From positions 1 to 64,000 of the forward strand of contig PBVE01000009.1 of the NCBI GenBank assembly GCA_002728135.1: a DNA stretch of 64,000 bases, in the 5' to 3' direction. Positions 26,744-35,993 of the stretch are shown piece after piece. Made by a program: the position numbers and the translations under genes. The first letter of the stretch is position 1. Every line of letters starts with the position of its first letter. Source of the stretch: Rhodospirillaceae bacterium (GTDB lineage Bacteria; Pseudomonadota; Alphaproteobacteria; UBA828). The notes under the pieces are model-generated. The model had not been told where the DNA came from. It saw only the letters and a list, made by a program, of their open reading frames with translations, and did not search any database.

Positions 26744-28012
26744 ATGCAGCCAGCATGGTATAGCAGTGGTATTGATCACATATGGTTGCCTTACACTCAA
26801 ATGAAAACGAGTCCTCCACCATTACCTGTATCACATACTGATGGTGTTAGAATTTTTCTTGATGACGGGAGAGTTTTAATTGATGGTATTGCATCTTGGT
26901 GGACAGCTTGCCATGGCTATAACCACACCCACATAAGAAAACTTCTAGTGGAACAGTTAGAGAGAATGCCACACGTAATGTTTGGTGGTTTAGTGCATGA
27001 ACCAGCACTGAAATTAGCAACAAGACTAGTAAATTTATTCCCTGAATCATTAAATAGAGTATTTTTTTCAGAGTCTGGATCTGTATCCGTAGAAGTTGCA
27101 ATTAAGATGTCAATTCAATTCTGGGTTAATAAGGGTTACCCAGAGAAAAACAAAATTTTGGCATTTTGGGGAGGATATCATGGGGATACTTCAGGGGCCA
27201 TGTCTGTTTGTGACCCTGAGGAAGGTATGCACAAGCTTTTTAAGGGGGCTATCCCTGAACAATATATTATTAAATTGCCAAGAACAGAAAATGATTTATC
27301 AACACTTGAAAAATTTTTATCAAATAAAGCAAAAAAGTGTGCTGCTATGATAGTTGAGCCACTAGTTCAAGGTGCAGGTGGAATGATTTTTCATGGTGAC
27401 GAAGTGTTGATCAGACTCAGGGAACTTTGTGATAGACATGATATATTATTAATCTTTGATGAGATTTTTACTGGATTTGCAAGAACAGGAACTCTTTTTG
27501 CTTTTCAGCAAGGGGGTGTAAGTCCAGATATTTTAACACTCTCAAAGGCACTGACTGGTGGTACAATTCCACTAGCAGCCACAGTTGCAAAAAATAATGT
27601 CTTTGAAGCTTTTTTAAACGAAAGTGATGAATCTGCTCTAATGCATGGCCCAACATTTATGGCTAATCCTTTATCTTGTGCCGCTGCAAATGCCTCTTTA
27701 GATTTATTTGAGTCGAAACCAATATTAAAGGAGGTATGTCGGATTTCATCTCAGATGAATGATGAATTGGAGCGTTGTCGTTCGATCCCTGGTGTAGCTG
27801 ATGTGCGAGTAAAAGGGGCAATCGGGGTGGTAGAATTAAGCGGCAAGATCAGCCTTGATTGGTTAAGGCAGCAATTTGTTGAAGAGGGTGTTTGGATTAG
27901 ACCATTCGGGAATATTGTTTATCTTACACCTGCCTATACAATATCTCAGCAAGATCTTTCAGTCCTTACTAGTGCTATATACCAGGTAGTTTCAAAGTGG
28001 TCTCAAAAGTGA
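26744..28012 (+). CDS. bioA: Adenosylmethionine-8-amino-7-oxononanoate aminotransferase
   Basis: Converts 8-amino-7-oxononanoate to diaminopelargonate with SAM as amino donor. The 422 residues are a class III aminotransferase: IWLPYTQM and DGIASWWTACHGYNH at the N terminus, YHGDTSGAMSV, FDEIFTGFARTG and the PLP lysine in TLSKALTGG. The WW pair and the YTQ motif mark BioA within the class. The start ATG 26744 follows the bioB stop by ten bases; a TTG at 26705 inside bioB would be an unlikely longer start. Confidence 0.95.
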   Translation: MQPAWYSSGIDHIWLPYTQMKTSPPPLPVSHTDGVRIFLDDGRVLIDGIASWWTACHGYNHTHIRKLLVEQLERMPHVMFGGLVHEPALKLATRLVNLFPESLNRVFFSESGSVSVEVAIKMSIQFWVNKGYPEKNKILAFWGGYHGDTSGAMSVCDPEEGMHKLFKGAIPEQYIIKLPRTENDLSTLEKFLSNKAKKCAAMIVEPLVQGAGGMIFHGDEVLIRLRELCDRHDILLIFDEIFTGFARTGTLFAFQQGGVSPDILTLSKALTGGTIPLAATVAKNNVFEAFLNESDESALMHGPTFMANPLSCAAANASLDLFESKPILKEVCRISSQMNDELERCRSIPGVADVRVKGAIGVVELSGKISLDWLRQQFVEEGVWIRPFGNIVYLTPAYTISQQDLSVLTSAIYQVVSKWSQK

Positions 28013-28026
28013 ACCTTCTTTTGAGA
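28001..28026 (+). terminator. Weak terminator at the end of bioA
   Basis: TCTCAAAAG (28001-28009) pairs with CTTTTGAGA (28018-28026), enclosing the bioA stop codon in the loop; GATTATAATTTTTT follows. The T run starts about eight bases after the stem, so termination may be inefficient. It lies between convergent genes. Confidence 0.45.
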
Positions 28027-28073
28027 GATTATAATTTTTTAGGGTTCGTAGTCTTTCTTTATTTATAGAGAGC

Positions 28074-29933
28074 TTACCATAGGCCATAATACCATGAGGC
28101 AAATAGAGAGAATCCAATCCAAAGAGTAATTATCAGAGGGACTCCAGCTTTGACGAAATCCATAAATTGATATCTGCCTGGGGTCATTACTAGCATATTG
28201 GTGACGTAGCCTATAGGCGTAGCAAATGAACAATTGGCTGCAAGTATAACAGCAGTAACAAAAATCATTGGGTCAACTCCTAATTTGACTGCTATTCCAA
28301 CAGCAATAGGTGTAAACAGAACAGCACAAGCCTGATTACTTAGTAGGTTTGTAAAAATAGCTACCATTAGAAAAAATATTGACAAAATGATTGCTGGGCT
28401 TGATCCATCTAGAATTGAAAGAATACCCTCTGCAAGATATGTTGCTCCGCCTGTTTTTGTTAGGGCTGCTGTAAGAGCAAGTGCAGTTGCACCGACTAAA
28501 ACTATTTGTCTGTCAATTGCCCTTGCGGCTTGGCGAATATTTAACGCTCCGGTTGCGACCATAAGAGCGGCTCCTGAGATGGCCGCTGCATATATTGGGA
28601 TAATACCTGCAGCTGATACTACAACGACAGCTGCAAATATTAATGTGGCTCTCCTTGCATGGTGATATGCACGAAGCTCCAGTGCTGACCATTCCATTAT
28701 TAAGACATCCTTATTGGCACGTAATCTTTGCAAACCATCCCGCCTGCCTTGTAATAGTAGGACATCCCCTGCTTCAATACGAATTTGGTGTATTTGACCC
28801 CTTGTCATTCTTGAACGCCTTTGAATACCTAAGACTGTAATGTTTTCAGCAACAGGAAAAGCTATCTGTTCTAATGGGAGTCCTAACATCCGTGATCCTG
28901 GCGAAACCATAGCTTCAGCCATTAGGTTGCCTGGTTTTATACGATCATCAGTTTTATTCTCATCTTCGGAGGGTATTTCATCAGTCCCTGATAATGAAAT
29001 CTGAAACCATCGTGCCCTAGCAACTATATTAGATAATGCATTTCGTGTTGAAGCTATTACAACTACGTCAGCAGATTTAAGTGATATATCTTCATATGGT
29101 GGTGGAACGACCCTACCATCACGTTCAAGCCGGAGTACTGTCATCTCCTTGAAGGCAGGAAAAAAACCGCCGATTGCATGCTGGCCGACAAGCTCAGATC
29201 CGTCTTCAATTGTAAATTGAGCTATAAACTGTTTTCCTGATGGAGAATGGAGTTGTTTTGTATCAAGAGAGCACTCTGGTAAAAGTCGAGGTGCGATGAA
29301 TTGAACATATAAAATACCAATTCCAGCAAGGACAAGTCCAGGAATAGTAAAGTCAAAGAAGCCAATCTCCTGAAGGCCAAGTTCTACCATAGTACCAGAA
29401 ACTAACAGATTAGTACTTGAGCCAATTAATGTTGTCATACCCCCTAAGATAGCTGCAAAGGATAATGGCATCATTATGCGTCCTACACCTCGACCAAGTC
29501 TTTCTGCAAGTGCGGCAAGTACTGGAATAAACATTATTACTACAGGAGTATTGTTTAGTGCCCCACTAACAATTAGTACAAGGCATAAAGTGAATGCGAA
29601 AGCAAGTGAGGGGCTACCCCGAGAAATTCTGAGTATCAATTCACTAACCGCATCAAGTGCACCGGTTCGGATCATTCCTTGACCTATTACGAGTAAACCT
29701 ACAACAGCAATAAGAGCGGGGTTGGCAAAGCCACTAAGTAAATCTGACGCGTCCAAAAATTTATCATTTTGCTCAATATTTAGTGGGGCAAATGAAAAGA
29801 GAAGTAAAAGTAAAGCTAAAATGACTATAGATGTTAACTCTAGAGGAAAGCGCCTATTGGCATATCCTAATATTGTTAGAGCGCCAATACCTAGGGTAAT
29901 CCACATCAGGATATTTGCAGAAACTGATACCAT
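28074..29933 (-). CDS. SLC13/DASS-type anion permease with RCK_C domains
   Basis: Inner-membrane transporter, probably sodium-coupled for di-anions or sulphate-like ions; substrate unknown. The 619 residues show about five N-terminal helices with GALNNTPVVIMFIPVLAALA and GSSTNLLVSG, then two soluble TrkA-C (RCK_C) domains (about 210-295 and 330-410, with GSRMLGLPLEQI), and a second membrane half with SNQACAVLFTPIAVGIAV and ANCSFATPIGYVTNMLV. This domain order is the SLC13-RCK_C subgroup common in marine and cyanobacterial genomes. Convergent with bioA. Confidence 0.9.
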   Translation of the reverse strand: MVSVSANILMWITLGIGALTILGYANRRFPLELTSIVILALLLLLFSFAPLNIEQNDKFLDASDLLSGFANPALIAVVGLLVIGQGMIRTGALDAVSELILRISRGSPSLAFAFTLCLVLIVSGALNNTPVVIMFIPVLAALAERLGRGVGRIMMPLSFAAILGGMTTLIGSSTNLLVSGTMVELGLQEIGFFDFTIPGLVLAGIGILYVQFIAPRLLPECSLDTKQLHSPSGKQFIAQFTIEDGSELVGQHAIGGFFPAFKEMTVLRLERDGRVVPPPYEDISLKSADVVVIASTRNALSNIVARARWFQISLSGTDEIPSEDENKTDDRIKPGNLMAEAMVSPGSRMLGLPLEQIAFPVAENITVLGIQRRSRMTRGQIHQIRIEAGDVLLLQGRRDGLQRLRANKDVLIMEWSALELRAYHHARRATLIFAAVVVVSAAGIIPIYAAAISGAALMVATGALNIRQAARAIDRQIVLVGATALALTAALTKTGGATYLAEGILSILDGSSPAIILSIFFLMVAIFTNLLSNQACAVLFTPIAVGIAVKLGVDPMIFVTAVILAANCSFATPIGYVTNMLVMTPGRYQFMDFVKAGVPLIITLWIGFSLFASWYYGLW

Positions 29934-30074
29934 AAGGCCTCTGTTTGTATGATAATGACTATGTTAGTCAGCCTATTTTTTTAAATATAACAACTTTGAT
30001 AGGCACACTTAATAGTTGGAACACGGTATGCTGATAATTATTTAATAGTTTTAGCTGCATAAAAAATATTTATT

Positions 30075-31088
30075 TCAAGCTTTTTGGATTTTCTTTGCAG
30101 CTTCAACTGCCCAGTATGTTAGTATACCATCAGCTCCAGCACGTTTAAAAGATTTAAGGCTTTCCATTAATACATCATCCGAGTTAAGCCACCCTTTTTC
30201 CCCAGCAGCTTTAAGCATCGCATATTCTCCGGAGACCTGGTATACGTATGTGGGCACTGCAAATGTCTTTTTGACTCTGTGTAATATATCTAGATAGGGC
30301 ATCCCGGGCTTTACCATAACCATGTCTGCTCCTTCCTCAAGATCAAGAGCTACTTCACGAAGAGCTTCGTCAGAATTTCTAGGGTCAAGTTGGTATGTTC
30401 TTTTATCTGCTTGTCCCAGGTTTGATGCTGAACCTATTGCTTCCCTAAATGGGCCATAAAAAGAGCTTGAGAATTTAGCTGAATATGACATTAACTGTAC
30501 ATTCTTAAAGTTGTAATGATCTAATTCTTTTCGGATTCTTCCAATTCTTCCATCCATCATATCTGAGGGGGCAATTATATCGCATCCAGCCTCTGCCTGA
30601 ACCACTGCTTGCTTAGCTAAAATTTCTATTGTCGCATCATTAGCAATTTGGCCATCTTCAATTATTCCGTCTTGCCCATGAGATGTATATGGGTCTAGAG
30701 CTACGTCACACACTACTCCCATTTGCGGAATGGATTTTTTTAATGCAATTACCGCCCTGCATATCAAATTATCAGGATTTGTTGATTCATCTCCCATTTC
30801 TGTCTTCAGATGCTCTGGCGTTTTTGGAAAAATTGCAACTGCTGGAATTCCACAATCGTATGCCTCTATTACTCTTTTGACCATCAGATCTATTGACATA
30901 CATTCGACTTCAGGCATTGATGGGATACTCTCAGATACATTTTCTCCTTCTCTAACAAAAATTGTCCATATAAGATCTGATGGTGATAGTGATGTTTCTG
31001 ATGTTAAATCACGGCTCCATGAGCTTTGTCTGTTTCTTCTCAATCTAGTTTTCGGATATGAACCTAGAAAATTTGAATTATCTACCAT
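30075..31088 (-). CDS. hemB: Delta-aminolevulinic acid dehydratase (porphobilinogen synthase)
   Basis: Condenses two aminolevulinates to porphobilinogen for haem and corrin synthesis. The 337 residues contain the catalytic lysines in MSYSAKFSSSFYGPFREA and MVKPGMPYLD. The metal site reads CDVALDPYTSHGQDG, with Ala and Asp where zinc-type enzymes have cysteines, so this is the magnesium/potassium type usual in alphaproteobacteria. It is 45 bases upstream of, and on the same strand as, metY's end, so separate transcription is likely. Confidence 0.96.
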   Translation of the reverse strand: MVDNSNFLGSYPKTRLRRNRQSSWSRDLTSETSLSPSDLIWTIFVREGENVSESIPSMPEVECMSIDLMVKRVIEAYDCGIPAVAIFPKTPEHLKTEMGDESTNPDNLICRAVIALKKSIPQMGVVCDVALDPYTSHGQDGIIEDGQIANDATIEILAKQAVVQAEAGCDIIAPSDMMDGRIGRIRKELDHYNFKNVQLMSYSAKFSSSFYGPFREAIGSASNLGQADKRTYQLDPRNSDEALREVALDLEEGADMVMVKPGMPYLDILHRVKKTFAVPTYVYQVSGEYAMLKAAGEKGWLNSDDVLMESLKSFKRAGADGILTYWAVEAAKKIQKA

Positions 31089-31133
31089 TGGCTGATTTAC
31101 TCATAACTTTTAAAGAAGTTTTTATTTAAATAA

Positions 31134-32426
31134 TTAAACTTCACTAAGAGCTTGTCCCAAGTCTGAAAGGATGTCGTCAATATGCTCTAGTCCAATCGAT
31201 AGTCTCACATAACCTTCAGAAGCACCCGAGGCATTTAGCTCATCTTCAGTTAATTGTGAATGTGTAGTGCTTGCGGGATGAATGGCTAAGCTTCTAGAGT
31301 CTCCGATATTAGCAAGATGATAAAACATTTTTAGAGAATCAATGAATTTTTTGCCTGATTCCATGCCACCTTTTATCTCTGCACCAACTAGAGGACCATA
31401 TCCCCCGCTTAGATAAGAATCTGCTCTTTTTTTCTGCTCTCCTTCCATCAGACTAGGGTGTATCACATTCATTACCTTATCGTGGTTATTTAAAAATTCA
31501 GCTACCTTTTCAGCATTTTGGCAATGTCGTTCCATCCTAAGTGGTAAGGTTTCCAATCCCTGCAGTAGAAGAAATGCATTCATTGGGGACATTGCTTGTC
31601 CACAGTCTCTGAGAAGCGTCACCCTTGCTTTAATAATGTATGCTATAGGACCGAGCGGTTTTACAGCTTCTGTCCAAATTGCTCCATGGTAGCTAGGGTC
31701 AGGTTGGTTAAGCATTGGAAATCTATCCTTATTTGCTTCCCAATCAAAATTACCGCTATCAATTATTATTCCACCAATTGAATTACCATGACCCCCAATG
31801 TACTTGGTGCAAGAAGATGCAATAATTGCAGCTCCATGCTCAAAAGGCCTGCAGATTCCATGAGCTGCTGTATTATCCATTATTAGTGGAACACCATGTT
31901 TTTTACCTATATCGGATACTTCTTGTATTGGGAAAACATGAAGTTTTGGGTTCGGTAAAGTTTCAGCATAATATGCACGTGTTCGATCATCTGTGACTTT
32001 AGCAAAATTTTCAGGGTTGCTCGGGTCAGCAAACCTTACCTCAATTCCCATTGTTTTAAGGGTATTGGCGAATAAATTCCATGTTCCGCCATATAGATCA
32101 GTTGAACTAACAATATTATCTCCAGCATGTGCTATGTTTTGGATTGCCATCATCGAGGCTGCCTGACCCGAGGATACTGCAAGGGCAGCTGCTCCACCCT
32201 CTAGAGCAGTTAATCTCTGTTCGAGTACATCACACGTGGGATTCATAATTCTTGTATATATATTTCCAAGTTCTTTAAGTGAAAAAAGATTTGCTGCGTG
32301 TTCAGTACTGTCAAATTGGTATGATGTTGTTTGGTAAATCGGAACCGCTACTGAATTTGTTGCGTTATCTTTTCGATAACCAGCATGTAGAACTATGGTC
32401 TCTTTATGGGAGCTTTTGATTGTCAT
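31134..32426 (-). CDS. metY: O-acetylhomoserine sulfhydrylase
   Basis: Makes homocysteine from O-acetylhomoserine and sulphide (direct sulphydrylation) with PLP. The 430 residues contain QTTSYQFDSTEHAANLF, SSGQAASMMAIQN, the PLP lysine in SCTKYIGGHGNSIGG and the C-terminal RLSIGLEHIDDIL. Length (about 430) and the insert fit MetY rather than the 380-400 residue MetB/MetC group. I start at ATG 32426, since GGAGAAG lies four bases before; the open frame extends to 32525 without such a site. Confidence 0.93.
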   Translation of the reverse strand: MTIKSSHKETIVLHAGYRKDNATNSVAVPIYQTTSYQFDSTEHAANLFSLKELGNIYTRIMNPTCDVLEQRLTALEGGAAALAVSSGQAASMMAIQNIAHAGDNIVSSTDLYGGTWNLFANTLKTMGIEVRFADPSNPENFAKVTDDRTRAYYAETLPNPKLHVFPIQEVSDIGKKHGVPLIMDNTAAHGICRPFEHGAAIIASSCTKYIGGHGNSIGGIIIDSGNFDWEANKDRFPMLNQPDPSYHGAIWTEAVKPLGPIAYIIKARVTLLRDCGQAMSPMNAFLLLQGLETLPLRMERHCQNAEKVAEFLNNHDKVMNVIHPSLMEGEQKKRADSYLSGGYGPLVGAEIKGGMESGKKFIDSLKMFYHLANIGDSRSLAIHPASTTHSQLTEDELNASGASEGYVRLSIGLEHIDDILSDLGQALSEV

Positions 32427-32768
32427 TTTCTTCTCCAGTAAATAACTGATCACGCTAGGCAATATTGCCATTATTAAATTGTGAAACATTTTAACCCACA
32501 AATTGAATTTGTGGAAGACATGCATAAAAAATTAAATTGGATATTTTTATGTAAATTTTAGCTATTTTGTTTAAATATCATCAGGACAGAATAAATTGGT
32601 AATGATGGAGTGCAAGTATGCTTGGATTTCTAAGTGTTGATATTTTAAGGAAAACGCATAAAACGATTTCTTATTTCTAATATGTAATATAGTTTTTTAA
32701 AAATTTTTGTTGCTTATTCGAGATTAAATTTTTTCTTTGTAACATTATGTTAGGCATTGGGTCAGATT
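32427..32768. other. Intergenic region with metY leader hairpins
   Basis: A gap of about 340 bases between divergent metY and the valine operon, without a convincing frame. On the metY side it holds two perfect short palindromes: CCACAAATT/AATTTGTGG (32496-32514) and GGCAATATTGCC (32458-32469), both within 90 bases of the metY start. They could be leader structure or protein sites. No promoter is clear on the right side. Confidence 0.5.
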
Positions 32769-33908
32769 ATGGAATTTGAGCTAAATCAGGAACAAAAAGC
32801 CATTAGTGAATCCGCAAAGGTATTCACTAATGCAGAGTGGGTGCCCCATGCCGCTAGCTGGGACCAAAATTATATTTTTCCAGTGGATGCCCTAAAAAAG
32901 GCAGCTAGTTTGGGGTTTGCAGGAATTTATGTTGATGAAGAATATGGAGGTAGTGGTCTTGGGCGTATTGAAGCAGCACTAGTTTTTGAGGCTTTGGCAA
33001 GTGCCTGTGCGTCAACAGCAGCGTATTTGTCAATTCAAAATATGGTTGCTTGGATAATAGATCTATATGGGGATCATGAACAGCGTCAAAGATGGTTGCC
33101 AGGCCTAACCTCTATGAGTTTGTTTGCTAGTTACTGTTTGACGGAGCCTAATTCTGGTTCTGATGCAGCTTCACTAAAGACCACAGCTCGTAAAGATGGA
33201 TCAGATTATGTTTTGAATGGAGTTAAGGCATTTATATCTGGGGGCGGAACGAGTGATGTTTATCTAGTAATGGCTCGTTCTGGAGATACAGGTTCAGGAG
33301 GTATTTCCTGTTTTGTAGTGGAGAAAGACACAAAAGGACTATCCTTTGGAGTTCCGGAGAAAAAATTAGGTTGGCATAGCCAACCTACTACAATGGTTAT
33401 GTTTGATGATTGTAGAATTCCAGATAGTAATTTAATTGGATATGAGGGGGGTGGTTTTAAGATAGCAATGTCTGGTTTGGAGGGTGGACGAGTAAACATC
33501 GCTGCATGTTCTCTGGGTGCGGCGTTTTCCTCTTTCTTTATAGCTAAGAATCATATTATTACTCGGGAGCAGTTTGGTAATAAATTATCTGAGTTTCAGG
33601 CTCTACAATTCAAAATAGCCGATATGGCGACAAATCTAGCAGCTGCAAGACTTATGGTTTGGCAAGCTGCAGATAAAATTGACAAACATGCCCTAGATTC
33701 AGGTATGTCATCTGCAATGGCCAAAAGATTTGCAACAGATGTTGGTTTTTCAGTAGTAAATGATTCACTACAGTTACTTGGGGGCTATGGATACTTATCT
33801 GATCATCCATTAGAACGACATTTAAGGGATTTACGTGTTCACCAAATCTTGGAAGGAACTAATGAAATTATGCGTGTTATCATTTCAAGAGAAATTCTGA
33901 AGGGGTGA
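32769..33908 (+). CDS. Isobutyryl-CoA dehydrogenase-type acyl-CoA dehydrogenase
   Basis: FAD enzyme that oxidises isobutyryl-CoA to methacrylyl-CoA in valine breakdown. The 379 residues contain the acyl-CoA dehydrogenase signatures CLTEPNSGSDAASLKT and QLLGGYGYLSDHPLERHLRD, and the catalytic glutamate in HQILEGTNEIMR. Substrate is inferred from the next two genes, which encode the following valine-pathway enzymes. I start at ATG 32769; a TTG at 32757 is an alternative. Gap to the next start is four bases. Confidence 0.9.
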   Translation: MEFELNQEQKAISESAKVFTNAEWVPHAASWDQNYIFPVDALKKAASLGFAGIYVDEEYGGSGLGRIEAALVFEALASACASTAAYLSIQNMVAWIIDLYGDHEQRQRWLPGLTSMSLFASYCLTEPNSGSDAASLKTTARKDGSDYVLNGVKAFISGGGTSDVYLVMARSGDTGSGGISCFVVEKDTKGLSFGVPEKKLGWHSQPTTMVMFDDCRIPDSNLIGYEGGGFKIAMSGLEGGRVNIAACSLGAAFSSFFIAKNHIITREQFGNKLSEFQALQFKIADMATNLAAARLMVWQAADKIDKHALDSGMSSAMAKRFATDVGFSVVNDSLQLLGGYGYLSDHPLERHLRDLRVHQILEGTNEIMRVIISREILKG

Positions 33909-33912
33909 ATTA

Positions 33913-35028
33913 TTGAAAAATTCAAATTTAGTTAATTTATCTTCAACTAATGATGAAGACGTTTTGTGTTCAAAGATTGGTTCTATCGGACATATAGTTT
34001 TAAATAGACCGTATGCTCTTAATTCTCTCACAGACAAGATGATTGCCACTATGTTATCCGTACTAAATGTATGGGCAAATGACGATGATGTTTGTGTTGT
34101 AGTCGTTGAAGGTGCTTCCTCAACAAATAATAAAAGGCCATTTTGTTCTGGTGGTGATATTCGAATGATCTTTGAAGGAAGAGAGGATCCTCAAAGAAAT
34201 TTTGCCAAATCATTTTTTTCTCAAGAATATCGTCTAAATAACTTTATCCAAAAATATCCTAAACCCTACTTATCTCTTATTGATGGAGTAGTTATGGGAG
34301 GGGGTGTGGGAATCTCAATCCATGGATCACATCGCGTGGTGACTGATAGAGTTCTTTTTTCAATGCCAGAGACAGGAATCGGTCTTTTCCCTGACGTTGG
34401 TGGAACTTATTTCTTGCCCAGACTCCCAGATTTGACAGGGATTTATATTGCTCTGACTTCCCAACGTTTGAACTTGGAAGATTGCATATATCTAGGTATA
34501 GGGACACATTATGTAAGAAGTACTGATTATCAGGCCTTAGTAGACGACTTAAAAACATCAAATTTTCAAGGTGATGCCTTTATTAAATTAGACAACTTGT
34601 TAGAAAAATATTTGAAGAAAGCTGGCACAGCCCCAATAAGTAAAAATATAGAAAATATTAAACGCTGCTTTGGAGCTAGCAGTCTTGACGAAATTTACCA
34701 TAACCTAAAATTGCATAAAACAACTTGGTCAAGTGAGACCCTCAGAGATTTATCCAAAAAATCACCAACAAGTCTTAAGGTAACCTTTAAGCAACTTAGC
34801 GAATTTAAGCACTTAGACTTTGAGGATGTCATGAAGTTAGAATATAGAATGGTAATAAAATTTAATTTTTCGGATGACCTATTTGAAGGTATAAGAGCTT
34901 TCATTATTGATAAGGATTTTTCTCCTGCATGGAATCCAAAAAATATTAAGGATGTTGAAGATAAACTTGTTAATGAATATTTTCAGGAACCCGACTCTGG
35001 AGATATTAATTTTAGAACATATTCTTAG
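33913..35028 (+). CDS. 3-hydroxyisobutyryl-CoA hydrolase
   Basis: Crotonase-superfamily hydrolase that frees 3-hydroxyisobutyrate from CoA in valine degradation. The 371 residues contain HIVLNRPYALNSLT, the oxyanion motif FCSGGDIRMI, MGGGVGISIHG and the family-specific ETGIGLFPDVGGTYFLPRLP with the catalytic glutamate. The C-terminal half is the HIBCH-type extension absent from plain enoyl-CoA hydratases. TTG is the start, with AGGGG seven bases before, immediately after the acyl-CoA dehydrogenase. Confidence 0.93.
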   Translation: MKNSNLVNLSSTNDEDVLCSKIGSIGHIVLNRPYALNSLTDKMIATMLSVLNVWANDDDVCVVVVEGASSTNNKRPFCSGGDIRMIFEGREDPQRNFAKSFFSQEYRLNNFIQKYPKPYLSLIDGVVMGGGVGISIHGSHRVVTDRVLFSMPETGIGLFPDVGGTYFLPRLPDLTGIYIALTSQRLNLEDCIYLGIGTHYVRSTDYQALVDDLKTSNFQGDAFIKLDNLLEKYLKKAGTAPISKNIENIKRCFGASSLDEIYHNLKLHKTTWSSETLRDLSKKSPTSLKVTFKQLSEFKHLDFEDVMKLEYRMVIKFNFSDDLFEGIRAFIIDKDFSPAWNPKNIKDVEDKLVNEYFQEPDSGDINFRTYS

Positions 35029-35041
35029 GGAGTTTTGCCGA

Positions 35042-35926
35042 ATGAGTAATATTGGATTTATAGGGGTTGGCAAGATGGGATTGCCTATGATGAACAATCT
35101 TATTTTATCAGGTCATTCAATAATTGCATATGATCACTCTGAAGATGCTCTAAAAAATGCATTAAAAAAAGGTGCAGTTGTGGCAGACAACATTAAGGAG
35201 GCTACATCTAGTCAAGATATTGTAATTACTATGTTACCTGCAGGAAAAGATATTTGTGATGTGTATTTGGGGAAAGATAGTATTTTTTCGGCGGCAGACT
35301 CTGGCACTCTCTTTATTGATTGTTCAACTGTGGATATAGGCAGTGCAATAAATGTCCATAAGGAGGCGACAAGGAATGAAATGTATATGGTTGATGCCCC
35401 AGTTTCGGGCGGTGTTGGAGGTGCTGAGAAGGGTACTCTAACGTTTATGGTTGGTGGCACTGAGATAGCATTCGCACGCGCAAAAAATATTCTTGGTGAT
35501 ATGGGTGCAAAAATTATTCATGCTGGAGGAGAAGGGCAAGGACAAGCAGCTAAAATTTGTAATAACTTACTCCTAGGAATTTCAATGGTTGCCGTCTGTG
35601 AATCATTTGCTTTAGCAGATAAATTGGGTCTAGATAGGCAAACACTTTTTAATATTTCGTCAAATGCAACAGGTCAATGTTGGGCTTTAAATAGTTATTG
35701 TCCTGTTCCTGGCCCAGTGCCAGAGTCTCCAGCTAACAATGGCTATGTAGCAGGTTTTGCATCTTCTATGATGCATAAAGATCTAGCACTTTCTCAACTT
35801 GCAGCTCAAAGTAACGGACTTCAAACCCAACTGGGTGCTTTAACTGAAAAACTTTATAAAAATTTTTGTGAAACTGGAAATTCTGATGTCGATTTTTCAG
35901 GAATCTTTGAGATGATCCGAAAATAA
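35042..35926 (+). CDS. mmsB: 3-hydroxyisobutyrate dehydrogenase
   Basis: NAD-dependent oxidation of 3-hydroxyisobutyrate to methylmalonate semialdehyde, the third enzyme in this valine operon. The 294 residues show the Rossmann start IGFIGVGKMGLPMMNNL, the substrate loop DAPVSGGVGGAEKGTL and the catalytic lysine in AAKICNNLLLGI. ATG 35042 follows GGGAGTTTTGCCGA, 13 bases after the previous stop. A longer open frame from 34907 overlaps the previous gene and is not credible. Confidence 0.95.
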   Translation: MSNIGFIGVGKMGLPMMNNLILSGHSIIAYDHSEDALKNALKKGAVVADNIKEATSSQDIVITMLPAGKDICDVYLGKDSIFSAADSGTLFIDCSTVDIGSAINVHKEATRNEMYMVDAPVSGGVGGAEKGTLTFMVGGTEIAFARAKNILGDMGAKIIHAGGEGQGQAAKICNNLLLGISMVAVCESFALADKLGLDRQTLFNISSNATGQCWALNSYCPVPGPVPESPANNGYVAGFASSMMHKDLALSQLAAQSNGLQTQLGALTEKLYKNFCETGNSDVDFSGIFEMIRK

Positions 35927-35993
35927 AATCATAAATGATAAAGGACCATTTGGTCTCATTGAAAACCTAGAACCAATTTTAATGGAGGGATGA

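Noticed and set aside
32556-32562. GCTAAAA string on the metY strand, as in the SAM-II riboswitch core
   Set aside because: It lies about 130 bases before the start codon, and the stem and pseudoknot parts are not in the right places. SAM-II normally abuts the ribosome binding site.
34907-35041. Upstream extension of the 3-hydroxyisobutyrate dehydrogenase frame
   Set aside because: It overlaps the preceding gene and lacks a ribosome binding site; the Rossmann motif begins just after ATG 35042.
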